DNA of 43,919 nucleotides from Phycisphaerae bacterium (GTDB lineage Bacteria; Planctomycetota; Phycisphaerae; SM23-33). Positions 32,595-41,278 of the stretch are shown in pieces (the first letter of the stretch is position 1; every line of letters starts with the position of its first letter). The DNA is taken from the NCBI GenBank assembly GCA_016929245.1, contig JAFGJE010000040.1, positions 1-43,919 on the forward strand, written 5' to 3'. The position numbers and the translations under genes were made by a program. The notes beneath the pieces are model-generated. The model had not been told where the DNA came from and did not search any database. It was given only the letters and a program-made list of their open reading frames with translations.

Positions 32595-33648
32595 GTTTTT
32601 TATCCTTTCCTTGATAGGCAATTTCTTCTCGACATTCGCCGACGGTTTCCCGGACGGCGGATATGATACCATCCACGCTGGGAATATAAAACGATTCCAT
32701 CGGCGGGGAAAACGGCGCGGGGGTGTTGGGGGCGGCCACGCGACGGACGGGGGCTTGCAGAAGGTCGAACATATCCTCCGCGAGGGTCGCGGCGATCTCC
32801 GCGCCGACGCCGCTTCGCTTGGGACTTTCCTCGACGATCACCACGCGGTGCGTTTTGGCGACGGAGGTTTGAACGGTTTGCCAGTCGAACGGAACGAGGC
32901 TTCGCGGGTCGATGACTTCCACGGAAATCCCTTCCTTTTCCAACAACTCCGCCGCCTGCAGGCTTCGGTGCATCATCAGCAGCGTGGCGATGATCGTCAC
33001 GTCCCTGCCTTCCCGGCGGACGAGAGCCTTTCCGAGGGGAACGGTGTAATCCTCGTCGGGGATATCGCTGGAGGCGTCCACCGCGCCGCTCTCGGCTCGT
33101 GCGCCCTTCGAGCCGTACAGCAGTTTGTGCTCGAAGATCATCACCGGATCGTCGCTTCGGACCGCCGTTCGCAGCAGTCCCAGCGCGTCGTACGCGGTCG
33201 CGGGACAGACGATCTTCACGCCCGGTAAGGGGAGGAAAAACGTCTCCATGTTCTGCGCGTGCTGCGAACCTCTGCCCGTCACGCCCACGGGCGCCCGCAT
33301 CGTGATCGGAACCGTCAGCTTCCCCCCGGACATGTACCGCAGCTTGGCGATGTTGCTGGCCACCTGGTCCATCGCGCAGAACAGGAAGTCCGAATACTGC
33401 ACATCCGCGATGGGGCGCATGCCCATCAACGCCGCCCCGCAGGCGACGCCGAACGAGCCGGCCTCCGAGATCGGCGTGTTCCACATCCGCCCGGCGAATT
33501 CCTTCTCCAACCCCAGCGTCACGGTAAACGCGCCGCCCCACCCGCCGGGGATCGCGATATCCTCGCCGATGCAGAACACGCGTTCATCCCGCCGCATCTC
33601 CTGCGCGATGCCCTCCCGCAGGGCTTCCACGATACTCATTCGTTTCAT
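32563..33648 (-). CDS. TPP-dependent dehydrogenase E1 component, beta subunit (AcoB-like)
   Basis: A 361-residue protein with the transketolase pyrimidine-binding domain ([14 protein letters not shown]; the TPP-activating Glu62 in TPISEAG) and a C-terminal transketolase domain ([22 protein letters not shown]). It pairs with the adjacent alpha subunit to form a 2-oxoacid or acetoin dehydrogenase-type E1 that decarboxylates or cleaves its substrate and reductively acylates a lipoyl arm. The start overlaps the alpha stop by four bases (ATGA). The last 20 or so residues extend past the usual end and overlap the thiolase start. Confidence 0.9.
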   Translation of the reverse strand: MKRMSIVEALREGIAQEMRRDERVFCIGEDIAIPGGWGGAFTVTLGLEKEFAGRMWNTPISEAGSFGVACGAALMGMRPIADVQYSDFLFCAMDQVASNIAKLRYMSGGKLTVPITMRAPVGVTGRGSQHAQNMETFFLPLPGVKIVCPATAYDALGLLRTAVRSDDPVMIFEHKLLYGSKGARAESGAVDASSDIPDEDYTVPLGKALVRREGRDVTIIATLLMMHRSLQAAELLEKEGISVEVIDPRSLVPFDWQTVQTSVAKTHRVVIVEESPKRSGVGAEIAATLAEDMFDLLQAPVRRVAAPNTPAPFSPPMESFYIPSVDGIISAVRETVGECREEIAYQGKDKKHARSGYTKRS

Positions 33649-34622
33649 AATGCCTCCACAAACAGGTCTTCCAGGGCGTCTTCCGGTTTCGGTAAGGGCG
33701 AGTTCTGGGCGAACTGAAGCGCCTCTTCGATCTCGCGGTCCACGTCGCTCTGAATCGCCCGCAATTCCTCTTCCGACACGCCGTTTTGTTCCGTCAGGTA
33801 ACCGCCGAATCGGCCGATGGGTTCGACAGCTTTGGCGTGGTCGCGTTCGTCTTTGGGTTGATACAGCGCCGGATCGCGGCGCGAATGGCCGGTGATGCGA
33901 TACGTCATCAATTCCAGCAGCGTCGGTCCCTCGCCGTTTCGCGCCCGCCGGATCGCTTCGCCGGCCGCTTCGAACACCGCCAACGGATCGTTGCCGTCGA
34001 CGGTGACGCCCGGAATGCAGAAAATTTTCGCTTTTTCGGACAGATTTCCACATCGGTTGACCATCGCAACCGGCGTGGAAGCGCCGTACAGGTTATTTTC
34101 CACGACGAACACGACGGGCAGATTCCAGATGGAGGCCATGTTCAGCGTTTCGTAGACCACGCCCTCGTTGGTCGCGCCGTCGCCCATGAACGCGACAGCC
34201 ACACGTTTTTGGCTGCGCATCTGAAACGCCATCGCCGCGCCGGCCGCTAAGGGAACCCCCCCGCCGACGATGGCGATCGCGGGAATGATCCCTTTGGTGA
34301 TGTCGCCCATGTGCATCGACCCCCCCTTGCCTTTGCAGCAGCCGGTCGTCTTGCCGAACAACTCCGCCATCATGTCCTTCACGGGCAGCCCCTTGGCGAT
34401 GCAGTGGCCGTGAGGGCGATGCGTGCTGGTAATCACGTCGTCGGGCTGCAGCGCCGCGCAGACGCCGACCGCCGAGGCTTCCTGGCCCTGACACTGATGG
34501 ATCGTGCCGGGCATGGCGCCTTCCAGGAACAGAAACTTCACCCGCTCCTCGAACCGGCGGATCAGGACCATCCGCCGGTACAGCGTCAGCAGGAATTCCT
34601 TCGATAGTTTGTTATCACTCAT
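33645..34622 (-). CDS. TPP-dependent dehydrogenase E1 component, alpha subunit (AcoA-like)
   Basis: A 325-residue protein with the TPP/Mg motif GDGATNEG...ENN (147-177), HRPHGH (68-73), GKGGSMH (98-104), and the phosphorylation-loop-like RITGHSRRDPA. It resembles acetoin dehydrogenase and pyruvate dehydrogenase E1 alpha. The start overlaps the stop of the lipoyl-domain gene by four bases. No E2 acyltransferase or E3 dihydrolipoyl dehydrogenase is encoded nearby. Confidence 0.92.
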   Translation of the reverse strand: MSDNKLSKEFLLTLYRRMVLIRRFEERVKFLFLEGAMPGTIHQCQGQEASAVGVCAALQPDDVITSTHRPHGHCIAKGLPVKDMMAELFGKTTGCCKGKGGSMHMGDITKGIIPAIAIVGGGVPLAAGAAMAFQMRSQKRVAVAFMGDGATNEGVVYETLNMASIWNLPVVFVVENNLYGASTPVAMVNRCGNLSEKAKIFCIPGVTVDGNDPLAVFEAAGEAIRRARNGEGPTLLELMTYRITGHSRRDPALYQPKDERDHAKAVEPIGRFGGYLTEQNGVSEEELRAIQSDVDREIEEALQFAQNSPLPKPEDALEDLFVEAL

Positions 34623-34873
34623 TCGATTGTTTCTCCCGCTTCACCGACGTAGGCGATCACGTCGCCGACGGCGACCATGGTGTCGTCGTCGATCAGCCGT
34701 TTCAGCAGAACACCCTCGGCGAAGGATTCCAAATCCACCGCCGCCTTATCGGTTTCAATCTCGCACAGCGCCTCGCCGCGCTTCACGGAATCGCCTTCCT
34801 GTTTCAGCCAGCGGATCAGCTTGACTTCCTCCACGGTCGTCCCAAGATCCGGTACTTTAATCTCCGTCGCCAT
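34619..34873 (-). CDS. Stand-alone lipoyl (biotinyl/lipoyl attachment) domain protein
   Basis: An 84-residue protein that is only a lipoyl domain: MATEIKVPDLGTTVEEVKL, then the modification site ETDKAAVDLES with Lys43 as the lipoylated residue. There is no peripheral-subunit-binding or catalytic acyltransferase domain. It would act as a mobile swinging arm for the adjacent E1, handing an acyl group to an acceptor other than a normal E2, or to an E2 elsewhere in the genome. The start at 34873 has AAGGAG upstream. ETDKA favours lipoylation over biotinylation. Confidence 0.9.
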   Translation of the reverse strand: MATEIKVPDLGTTVEEVKLIRWLKQEGDSVKRGEALCEIETDKAAVDLESFAEGVLLKRLIDDDTMVAVGDVIAYVGEAGETIE

Positions 34874-34890
34874 AATCACTCCTTGCCGCG

Positions 34891-36006
34891 TCAAACGTCA
34901 GACGCCGTTTTCACGCGGACGGTTTGCGTCGTAAACGTGTAATTCTCGCCCATGCCCGAAGAAACCATGACCATCTCCCTGCCGTCTTTGCTCATCCACT
35001 TGGTCGGGAAGGCGGGCTGGTAGTTCCCTTTACCCCAGTCGTCGTCGCGGTAAAACAGCCGCCACGGTCCCCAGAGATTCTCCGCTTCGTACAGCGTCAA
35101 CTGGGATTTGTAGGTTCCGCGGGGATTGTTGTGATACGGCAGCGGCCTACCGTCGTCGGGATGATAGAATCCGCCGTTGCCCATGATGAACCGTCCCAGA
35201 CCTGGGTTATAGGATACGTGGTTCTCGGCGGTGAAGTGCGGATAGCGGAACACGGCCGTCGCCATGGCGTCGTCGGTGGACCATTGGGGCTGACCTTCGG
35301 GATCGAGGCGCGTCCAGAACTCCCATTTTTCGCGGCACAGAATGTCGTCCTTCGCCGCGCGGCCCAGCAGCATGTAATCGCCGTCGTCCCAGTAACTCCG
35401 GCCGTCGTCGGCGCCGGGGAACAGGGCGTAGACATACTCGTCCGGCGCGTCGGCGTAATCCCGACCGAACTGTACGAATTGCGGTGACGAAAGTCTGCCG
35501 ACGAAAAACTCCTGCGGCGTGATGTCGACGTCCCACGTCTTTCCGAAATCCCGCGAGGTGATAATCCAGCCGTTGAGATTCTCCTGCCGGTTGAAATCCG
35601 GATGCTCCGCCATGTTCTTCACGTCGCTGATATTTTCGACGGCCATGTACAACACGCCGCCGATACTCAACAGCCCGGCCGGCTTGACGCCGTTATCCAG
35701 GTCCGTTCGAGGCCGCTGGGCGTACGTTTTCGGATCCACGGGCAGATTGTGCACGAGTTCCGGCGTGACGTGCGGACTCGGATTGTCGCGCACGCGCCAA
35801 AGGTTCATGGGCGACCAGTGCGGTTTCCCGCGAAAACCGGTGCCTTCGCCTTCACCGGGATCGTTATCGCCGGCCGCGGCGTAGATCGCGTCGTCGGCGG
35901 CCCACGTCACCGGCCACATGTCGCCGACACCATCGTGCACGGGTTCGGACACCTCCGCGTCGAGGATATAATCACTCTTCTCAAATGGTGGGGTCGGAGT
36001 TTTCAT
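34891..36006 (-). CDS. Beta-propeller glycosidase/DUF4185-like protein
   Basis: A 371-residue protein without a signal peptide, made of repeating beta-strand blades. One clear Asp-box (TSRDFGKTW) and other 'WGPWRLFYRDDDWGKGNYQ' type strands indicate a five-bladed propeller as in DUF4185 and sialidase-like glycosidases. It may cleave or bind a carbohydrate; the catalytic acids cannot be assigned. It lies 17 bases after the DUF6259-like gene in the operon. Confidence 0.65.
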   Translation of the reverse strand: MKTPTPPFEKSDYILDAEVSEPVHDGVGDMWPVTWAADDAIYAAAGDNDPGEGEGTGFRGKPHWSPMNLWRVRDNPSPHVTPELVHNLPVDPKTYAQRPRTDLDNGVKPAGLLSIGGVLYMAVENISDVKNMAEHPDFNRQENLNGWIITSRDFGKTWDVDITPQEFFVGRLSSPQFVQFGRDYADAPDEYVYALFPGADDGRSYWDDGDYMLLGRAAKDDILCREKWEFWTRLDPEGQPQWSTDDAMATAVFRYPHFTAENHVSYNPGLGRFIMGNGGFYHPDDGRPLPYHNNPRGTYKSQLTLYEAENLWGPWRLFYRDDDWGKGNYQPAFPTKWMSKDGREMVMVSSGMGENYTFTTQTVRVKTASDV

Positions 36007-36022
36007 CTTTATTGATTCTCTT

Positions 36023-38254
36023 TTACTTCCTATATTCCTGTTCGATCAGCAAAACACTTCTGGCTGGGACAGTCGTTGTGATCTTTCCTGTTCGCATGAT
36101 TTTTTCGGATAGTGATTTTTCACCTCGGCCGTCGCGAAGGACGCCCTTGCCTGCCTTTTTCACCAAAGATAACGTTACCTTCTCCGGTTTGTCCGTCCAG
36201 TTGATCAGGACGTATCCGGTCTTGCCGGCTGGCGATTCCCATACGCTGTGAAGAACTCGCGGCATATCCTCGTACCCCCGCCGGTATTTTCCTTGCGGGC
36301 CTTTCGGTCCGCTGGAGCCGGACTGCGAAAACAGGGGAACCGTCGTCGTCGCGACGTCAAGACGAGTGGGTTTGCGCATCCTGCCGAAGACGAGATATTC
36401 GTTGGCGTAGGTTCGCATGGCCCGGCAGGCGTTTTCCAGAAGTTTCATCGCGGGATGCGGCGGCTTGGCGTCCAGGTCGAATTCCGGCTTGCCGATCACG
36501 GTGAGAAACGAAACTCCGTCCCGCACCACCATCGCCAGCTTGATCGATTCCTGCTCCGGGTGCGAAAAATCCGTTTCGTCCTCGCCGCCGAATCCCACGA
36601 AATATTCATGGTACAGGTAGCTGTACAGCGGAATCCCCACGTTAGGCCGATACATCGCCACGTCCAGCTCCTGCAGGAGGGTTTCGCAGGGCGTTTCGAT
36701 GCTGAGGGTGAACTCGGGATTGTGCTTCTTGATCCTCTGCCGCGATTTGTGCAACAGATCAAGCGAGGTTTTGTACATCCATTGGCCGTATCCGGGTTTG
36801 TGGCCGTGCTTCGTGCTGTAACACGGAACGTGCGGCTGTCCGCCGTGAAACACGTCGTACTGGATGATGGGAATCCCCGCGTCCAGCATCTTGTCGACGA
36901 TTTTCAGGAACATCCGCCGGACATCCGCGCTGCCGTGACACAAATGGGCGAAGGTTTTCATCGGCCAGACGGCAAACCGGATGTTTCCCTTATCACCCAG
37001 GGATGCGAGTTGCTTGCCTTCCTTGGCGAAGCGGTCCCAACTGTTGTATCCGGTGCTGTCTTTTCGGTACGTCCAGTGCAACCCCGGGATCATCAGCAGG
37101 GCAGGGGCGTCCTGCCGCCACATTTGCGTCAGGGACGCTTTGAATTCCTTCCACGTTTCCGGCTTGATCCCGCCCTTGCCGTCCGGGAACATATCGTCCG
37201 GGCCGATGCAATCGCCCCATTTCTGCCAGGCGATCCAAAGGGGAATCACCGGTGTTTTCAGGGAGGTGGAGTATTGCTTCATCAGCGGCGCAAGTTTTTT
37301 CGACGGGAAATATCGCGAGTTGGGCAACTCCGCCGCCGTTCGCAACGGCCCGTACCATAATGTTCCCTGATGGCCGGTCTGCATGAACATGAGATACGGC
37401 CGTCCTTGCTTTGCCCAGCCGGGGATGTCCTTCCGCCGCGCGAGCGTTTTGGAACACCAGTGCTGTTGGGTTCCCCAGGCTTTGTACAGGTCGGCCCCGT
37501 CATGCCAGTCGCCGTGAAACACGCCCAGAACCGTGTCGTACGGCAACGAAAAATCCAGGCCGGGCGTTTCGTCGTAATTGTGCTCGAGGGAAACGTCGAG
37601 GCTGTCTTTCAGCCGGCGCATTCCGTAATGCTTAATGTTCCCCTGATCGTCATACGTCGCGAGATACAGTCCCGCCGTTTTGTTGTACAACATCTGAAGC
37701 TGGGCGCTGATCTTTCCGGGATATTGTTCCCGCACGGAAAACCCCGCGGAGTTGATGGAAGGGTCTTTGATAATCATTCCGCCCAAACGAGGCCAAACGA
37801 AACAATCTTCCTGATTGGCTTTGCCCAGCGTAAGCGGGGTTTGGACTATGGGATAGAAAACGGCCCGAATTCCGTGGGACGTGTTGTTTTTCACGGAAAT
37901 CCGCCACCGGCAGATCGGGGATTTTTCTTCCAAAACAACCGTGCAGACAACGCGGAGGTCATGCGAACCATGCCTGCCGAACGTCAGTGTAATCGTTTGA
38001 CAACCGGTGTCGGATTTTTGCTCCACCTTGCAGTCTTTGGCGTCCAGGGAAGTCAGTTCCATCGTCTCGCCCCCGCGTTTGGATAGCTGCATCCTGTACA
38101 GCGGCGCCCCGGAGGCGATAAACTCGCATCCTTTTTTCACATCCAGAAACGAACGCAAGCCCCAACCCGCCTCACGAGTGAGTGTCAGGCTCAGGTATTT
38201 GTTTGAAATTGAAATTACATTTCGATTTCGACGTTCGGATCGTGCCGTCTTCAT
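36023..38254 (-). CDS. DUF6259-like glycoside hydrolase family protein
   Basis: A 743-residue protein. The N-terminal half is beta-sandwich (about 20-240: LSLTLTREAGWGLRSFLDV, PICRWRISVKNNT), and a TIM-barrel-like region follows (about 265-600: LPYDTVLGVFHGDWHDGADLYKAW, PLWIAWQKWGD, IIQYDVFHGGQPHVPCYS). A C-terminal beta-sandwich (VLHSVWESPAGKTGYVLINWTDKPE) closes it. The architecture is that of large retaining or inverting glycosidases with N- and C-terminal sandwich domains. No signal peptide is evident. A truncated relative lies at 10983-11387. It probably releases the sugar that the operon degrades. Confidence 0.75.
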   Translation of the reverse strand: MKTARSERRNRNVISISNKYLSLTLTREAGWGLRSFLDVKKGCEFIASGAPLYRMQLSKRGGETMELTSLDAKDCKVEQKSDTGCQTITLTFGRHGSHDLRVVCTVVLEEKSPICRWRISVKNNTSHGIRAVFYPIVQTPLTLGKANQEDCFVWPRLGGMIIKDPSINSAGFSVREQYPGKISAQLQMLYNKTAGLYLATYDDQGNIKHYGMRRLKDSLDVSLEHNYDETPGLDFSLPYDTVLGVFHGDWHDGADLYKAWGTQQHWCSKTLARRKDIPGWAKQGRPYLMFMQTGHQGTLWYGPLRTAAELPNSRYFPSKKLAPLMKQYSTSLKTPVIPLWIAWQKWGDCIGPDDMFPDGKGGIKPETWKEFKASLTQMWRQDAPALLMIPGLHWTYRKDSTGYNSWDRFAKEGKQLASLGDKGNIRFAVWPMKTFAHLCHGSADVRRMFLKIVDKMLDAGIPIIQYDVFHGGQPHVPCYSTKHGHKPGYGQWMYKTSLDLLHKSRQRIKKHNPEFTLSIETPCETLLQELDVAMYRPNVGIPLYSYLYHEYFVGFGGEDETDFSHPEQESIKLAMVVRDGVSFLTVIGKPEFDLDAKPPHPAMKLLENACRAMRTYANEYLVFGRMRKPTRLDVATTTVPLFSQSGSSGPKGPQGKYRRGYEDMPRVLHSVWESPAGKTGYVLINWTDKPEKVTLSLVKKAGKGVLRDGRGEKSLSEKIMRTGKITTTVPARSVLLIEQEYRK

Positions 38255-38309
38255 GTGTCATTTCATCTTTTCGTAACCGGATACGAGGGATCCTTTCTTT
38301 TCCCGAGTT

Positions 38310-38654
38310 TTATTTCACGCTGAAAAACGCCAGTAAAAACAGGCCGCTTGCCGCCAGGACGATCCCCAGCCATTGCGGCCATGATAACGCGGACTTGAAC
38401 AAAATCGCCAACGCGATCTGCGTCAGCATGAACGACACGCCGATGCCCAGGCCCATCGCGATATTCGCGTTCATCCGACGATACACCCAGATCAGGATGC
38501 ACGTGCTGATCAGACCGACCCCGTTGCCGAGAATGAAAAACGGAATATAACGTCGCGGCGCGGTGCTGGCGTATTTCAACCCGAGGTGACACAGCACCTG
38601 CATGAAGATGAAAATCACCAGTCCCACCGGAACCAGAATCGCGTATTTGTCCAT
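38310..38654 (-). CDS. Small four-helix membrane protein (SMR/EamA-like)
   Basis: A protein of about 114 residues with four transmembrane helices (ILVPVGLVIFIFMQVL, YIPFFILGNGVGLISTCILIWV, IAMGLGIGVSFMLTQIALAI, WLGIVLAASGLFLLAFF), the layout of small multidrug resistance proteins and half-size EamA transporters. It may export or import a sugar or intermediate as a dimer. The start at 38654 matches the family's usual N-terminus. A TTG start at 38720 is an alternative: it has a strong AAAGGATAACG upstream and lies two bases after the preceding stop, but would add 22 atypical residues. Confidence 0.7.
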   Translation of the reverse strand: MDKYAILVPVGLVIFIFMQVLCHLGLKYASTAPRRYIPFFILGNGVGLISTCILIWVYRRMNANIAMGLGIGVSFMLTQIALAILFKSALSWPQWLGIVLAASGLFLLAFFSVK

Positions 38655-38722
38655 CACGGATCTTTCAAGCATGTGTGTTTTCAATCCCACAGAAAGCATT
38701 TTGTAAGCGAAGCATGACAACG

Positions 38723-39856
38723 TTATCCTTTGACGGAACTCATCTCATGGTAGTGACAAAGGATGTCATACATCGCCAAAGCGTTTTCGACCGGCACCCG
38801 GGGATGGATTTCCGAGGAGGAGCCCAGGAACACTCGGTGATTGTCCGCATCCTGCACCAGTTTTCGGGAGGCGTTTTGGATTTCTTCGATCGTTCCCATC
38901 GCCAGCAGATGCTGGCAGTCGATGACGCTTCCAATCGTGATGTCGGGATATCGCTTTTTGAATTCCCTCACCGTCATGCCCGCCAGTTCCTCGCAGGGAT
39001 TGATCGAATCGACGCCCATCGCGATGATGTCGTCCAGGATGTCCCACCGGTTTCCGTCCGCGTGGAAGATCACCTTTTTCCCCGCCGCCTTCCAGGCATC
39101 GACGATCTTTCGGATGTTCGGCATTTGAAACTCACGGATAAAATCAGGCCGAAACAGCAACCCCGTGTTACTCGCCACCGCTTCGGACAGCATCGCGATG
39201 GGGGATTCCAGCTCCCGGCCGTACGTACGAATCTTCTCGGCTTCGTAATCCGTCAGCGCGTTGTAGAAGTCCCGCACCACCTGCGGATAATCCTGATACG
39301 TGAAAAAGAACCATTCAAAACCGTACCGCGCCAACGCGGTGTACATTCCCACTTCGGTTTCCGGACACACCGAAACCGTCGGCTGCAGCTTCCGGGCGAC
39401 CCGATTGAACACCTCGCCGATTTCCTCGAACGTCTCGCATCGCTCCCCGGGCAGGTTCACGTGCACCTGCGCCTGACTGAGCACGCGGTGGTCTTCCGTC
39501 GCGCGACGGATGCGATCCGCGTCTTTTTTCATCTGGTCCCGCGCTTCTTCGGTTGACTGGACGGGACAATGGACGTACGCGCCGGTCCACCAGTTCTCCC
39601 GCAGGACGAACCCGTCCTCGTCCTCCCATTGCCGATCCTCGAACCATTCGGGATCGGGAACGGCAAAATGGCGGCAGAGGTCGAGTTTGGATCGAATTGC
39701 CTCGCAGCAGAGGTCTTCGGCGTTTCGCGACGTGAGTGTTTTTCCCGTCAGATGCTCGATGAGATCGACGTTGTGAAAAATATCCATCACCGGCAGACGA
39801 TCCACTTGTTTTCCTGCCAGTGTGTTGAGAATTCGTTCGGTCGGCGTCATCGACAT
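38723..39856 (-). CDS. Uroporphyrinogen-decarboxylase-fold protein (URO-D superfamily)
   Basis: A 377-residue protein with the URO-D/methyltransferase TIM-barrel pattern: MTPTERILNTLAGKQVDRLPV at the start, VIFHADGNRWDILDDIIAMGVDSINPCEE near residues 265-295, and ITIGSVIDCQHLLAMGT. The HADGN segment is the usual HxDG-type metal or substrate motif of cobalamin:coenzyme M-like and catabolic URO-D proteins; it is not a heme-pathway HemE. Such proteins are frequent in planctomycete sugar clusters with no known reaction. The start at 39856 has AAGGGATGGAA upstream. Confidence 0.82.
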   Translation of the reverse strand: MSMTPTERILNTLAGKQVDRLPVMDIFHNVDLIEHLTGKTLTSRNAEDLCCEAIRSKLDLCRHFAVPDPEWFEDRQWEDEDGFVLRENWWTGAYVHCPVQSTEEARDQMKKDADRIRRATEDHRVLSQAQVHVNLPGERCETFEEIGEVFNRVARKLQPTVSVCPETEVGMYTALARYGFEWFFFTYQDYPQVVRDFYNALTDYEAEKIRTYGRELESPIAMLSEAVASNTGLLFRPDFIREFQMPNIRKIVDAWKAAGKKVIFHADGNRWDILDDIIAMGVDSINPCEELAGMTVREFKKRYPDITIGSVIDCQHLLAMGTIEEIQNASRKLVQDADNHRVFLGSSSEIHPRVPVENALAMYDILCHYHEMSSVKG

Positions 39857-39870
39857 GTTGATTCCATCCC

Positions 39871-41259
39871 TTACAAAATGAACTTCCGTACATCCAGAAG
39901 GTCCGCCAGTTGTTTCAGTGGTTCGCGCAGGTCGCCGTAGACCATCGCGGCGTGGTGCGTCACGCCTTCGCGGCAGAGTTCCGCGAGGTATTCCATGACG
40001 GGTTTTTCCGTGCGGATCGTGAACTGCTCGCCCCAGTAAGGGCGAACCGGCACGTCGATCACCTCGCCGCCGGTAATGAGCATCTTCCAGCCGTCGCGGT
40101 CGCAGATCAGGCTCGCCAGCGTGACCGGCCCGGGCTTGCCGGTATACCGGAAGGACGCGCCCTGTCCCGTGAAGCCCCACTTCTCGCCGGTCGGCGTGAT
40201 GCGAACGTCGTCGGGACTTTTGGCGAGCGTCGGACTGCCCGCCCCGTGATGCACGAACAGCATGGCGTTTCGCGGCACGTCGAACATGCCCCATTCCCCC
40301 TGGTAGGCGGCCTGGCCGGTCAGCCGATGGAGAATGCACATCGCCACGAGATTGCCCAGGTCGCCCTCGCACGTGACCATCACGCCTTTTTCCACCAGCC
40401 TGGTGTTGCCGTAGCAGGGTGTGGTTTCGGTTTCCACGTGGATCAGGTGCTGGCAAAGATGCGCCAGGCCGTCCAGGCGATACCGATCCGCCAGCGTTTC
40501 CATCGCCAAACCAAGTCGGCAGGCTTTGCAGACGTCCTGCCGATCCGGGCCGTCCAGTTGGTAGGTTTCGAGCATCCGGGCGGTTACTGTTTCGGACTCC
40601 TCGGACGATGTTTCCTTCCAGATCTCCAACAACTCATTCAGTTCAATGTACACCACCGTCGGACCGAGCACGGCCTTGAGCATGGTCTTGTCCAGTTCGA
40701 GATCATACATCCCCCGAAACGTATGGCCGATGATGCCCAGGTTCATAAACCGCAATTCGCGTTTCAGCGTGGCGAGTTTGGCGTAATCCTTCACACGATC
40801 CGGCAGGGACGGATCGTCCAGCGCACCGAGGAGCACCTCGAATTTCCTGCCCATCTTGCGGAACGCGCCCGTCAACTGCACCGCCCCGACGATGCCGAAG
40901 GAATGATGAATCGCGTCCTTGTAATCCATAGTCTCCGGCACGTGATCGTGCGGCTGGGTCATCAGCACCAGGATCGGAACGTCGGGCACGTACTCCGCCG
41001 TCTGGATGGGCATATAGTCCGGGAAATACGTTCCCTCGCAGATCACCAGCAGGTCGATGTTCTCGGCCTGGAATTTCTTCCCCGCCGCGTCGCATTTTTC
41101 CTCGGTGTCGGCGAAGCCGGACCACACGACGTCCATCGTCTCGCCCAGCGCCTTGGCGAGTTGCTTCATTTCCGTTTCGACTTCCCGCTCCAGGCCTTCG
41201 TACATCTTCCAGTACTCAAAGTACCCGCCGGTCAACAATCCGATTTTCGGTGTTCTCAT
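39871..41259 (-). CDS. L-fucose/L-arabinose isomerase-fold protein
   Basis: A 462-residue protein of the L-fucose/L-arabinose isomerase superfamily. The N-terminal Rossmann-like domain begins KIGLLTGGYFEYW, and putative Mn-binding residues are Glu298 (TCEGD), an acidic residue near 322-327, His337/338 (HHGAGSP) and His435/436 (THHAAMVYGD), the same order as in AraA. It would interconvert an aldose and a ketose, or a related sugar derivative, early in the pathway. The start has AAGGA upstream and follows the TIM-barrel gene by 19 bases. Confidence 0.85.
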   Translation of the reverse strand: MRTPKIGLLTGGYFEYWKMYEGLEREVETEMKQLAKALGETMDVVWSGFADTEEKCDAAGKKFQAENIDLLVICEGTYFPDYMPIQTAEYVPDVPILVLMTQPHDHVPETMDYKDAIHHSFGIVGAVQLTGAFRKMGRKFEVLLGALDDPSLPDRVKDYAKLATLKRELRFMNLGIIGHTFRGMYDLELDKTMLKAVLGPTVVYIELNELLEIWKETSSEESETVTARMLETYQLDGPDRQDVCKACRLGLAMETLADRYRLDGLAHLCQHLIHVETETTPCYGNTRLVEKGVMVTCEGDLGNLVAMCILHRLTGQAAYQGEWGMFDVPRNAMLFVHHGAGSPTLAKSPDDVRITPTGEKWGFTGQGASFRYTGKPGPVTLASLICDRDGWKMLITGGEVIDVPVRPYWGEQFTIRTEKPVMEYLAELCREGVTHHAAMVYGDLREPLKQLADLLDVRKFIL

Positions 41260-41278
41260 GGTCGTGGTCCTTATTACG

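Noticed and set aside
38723-39856. HemE (heme biosynthesis uroporphyrinogen decarboxylase)
   Set aside because: The N-terminal and HADGN-type motifs fit the catabolic/methyltransferase branch of the superfamily, and the operon has no other tetrapyrrole genes.
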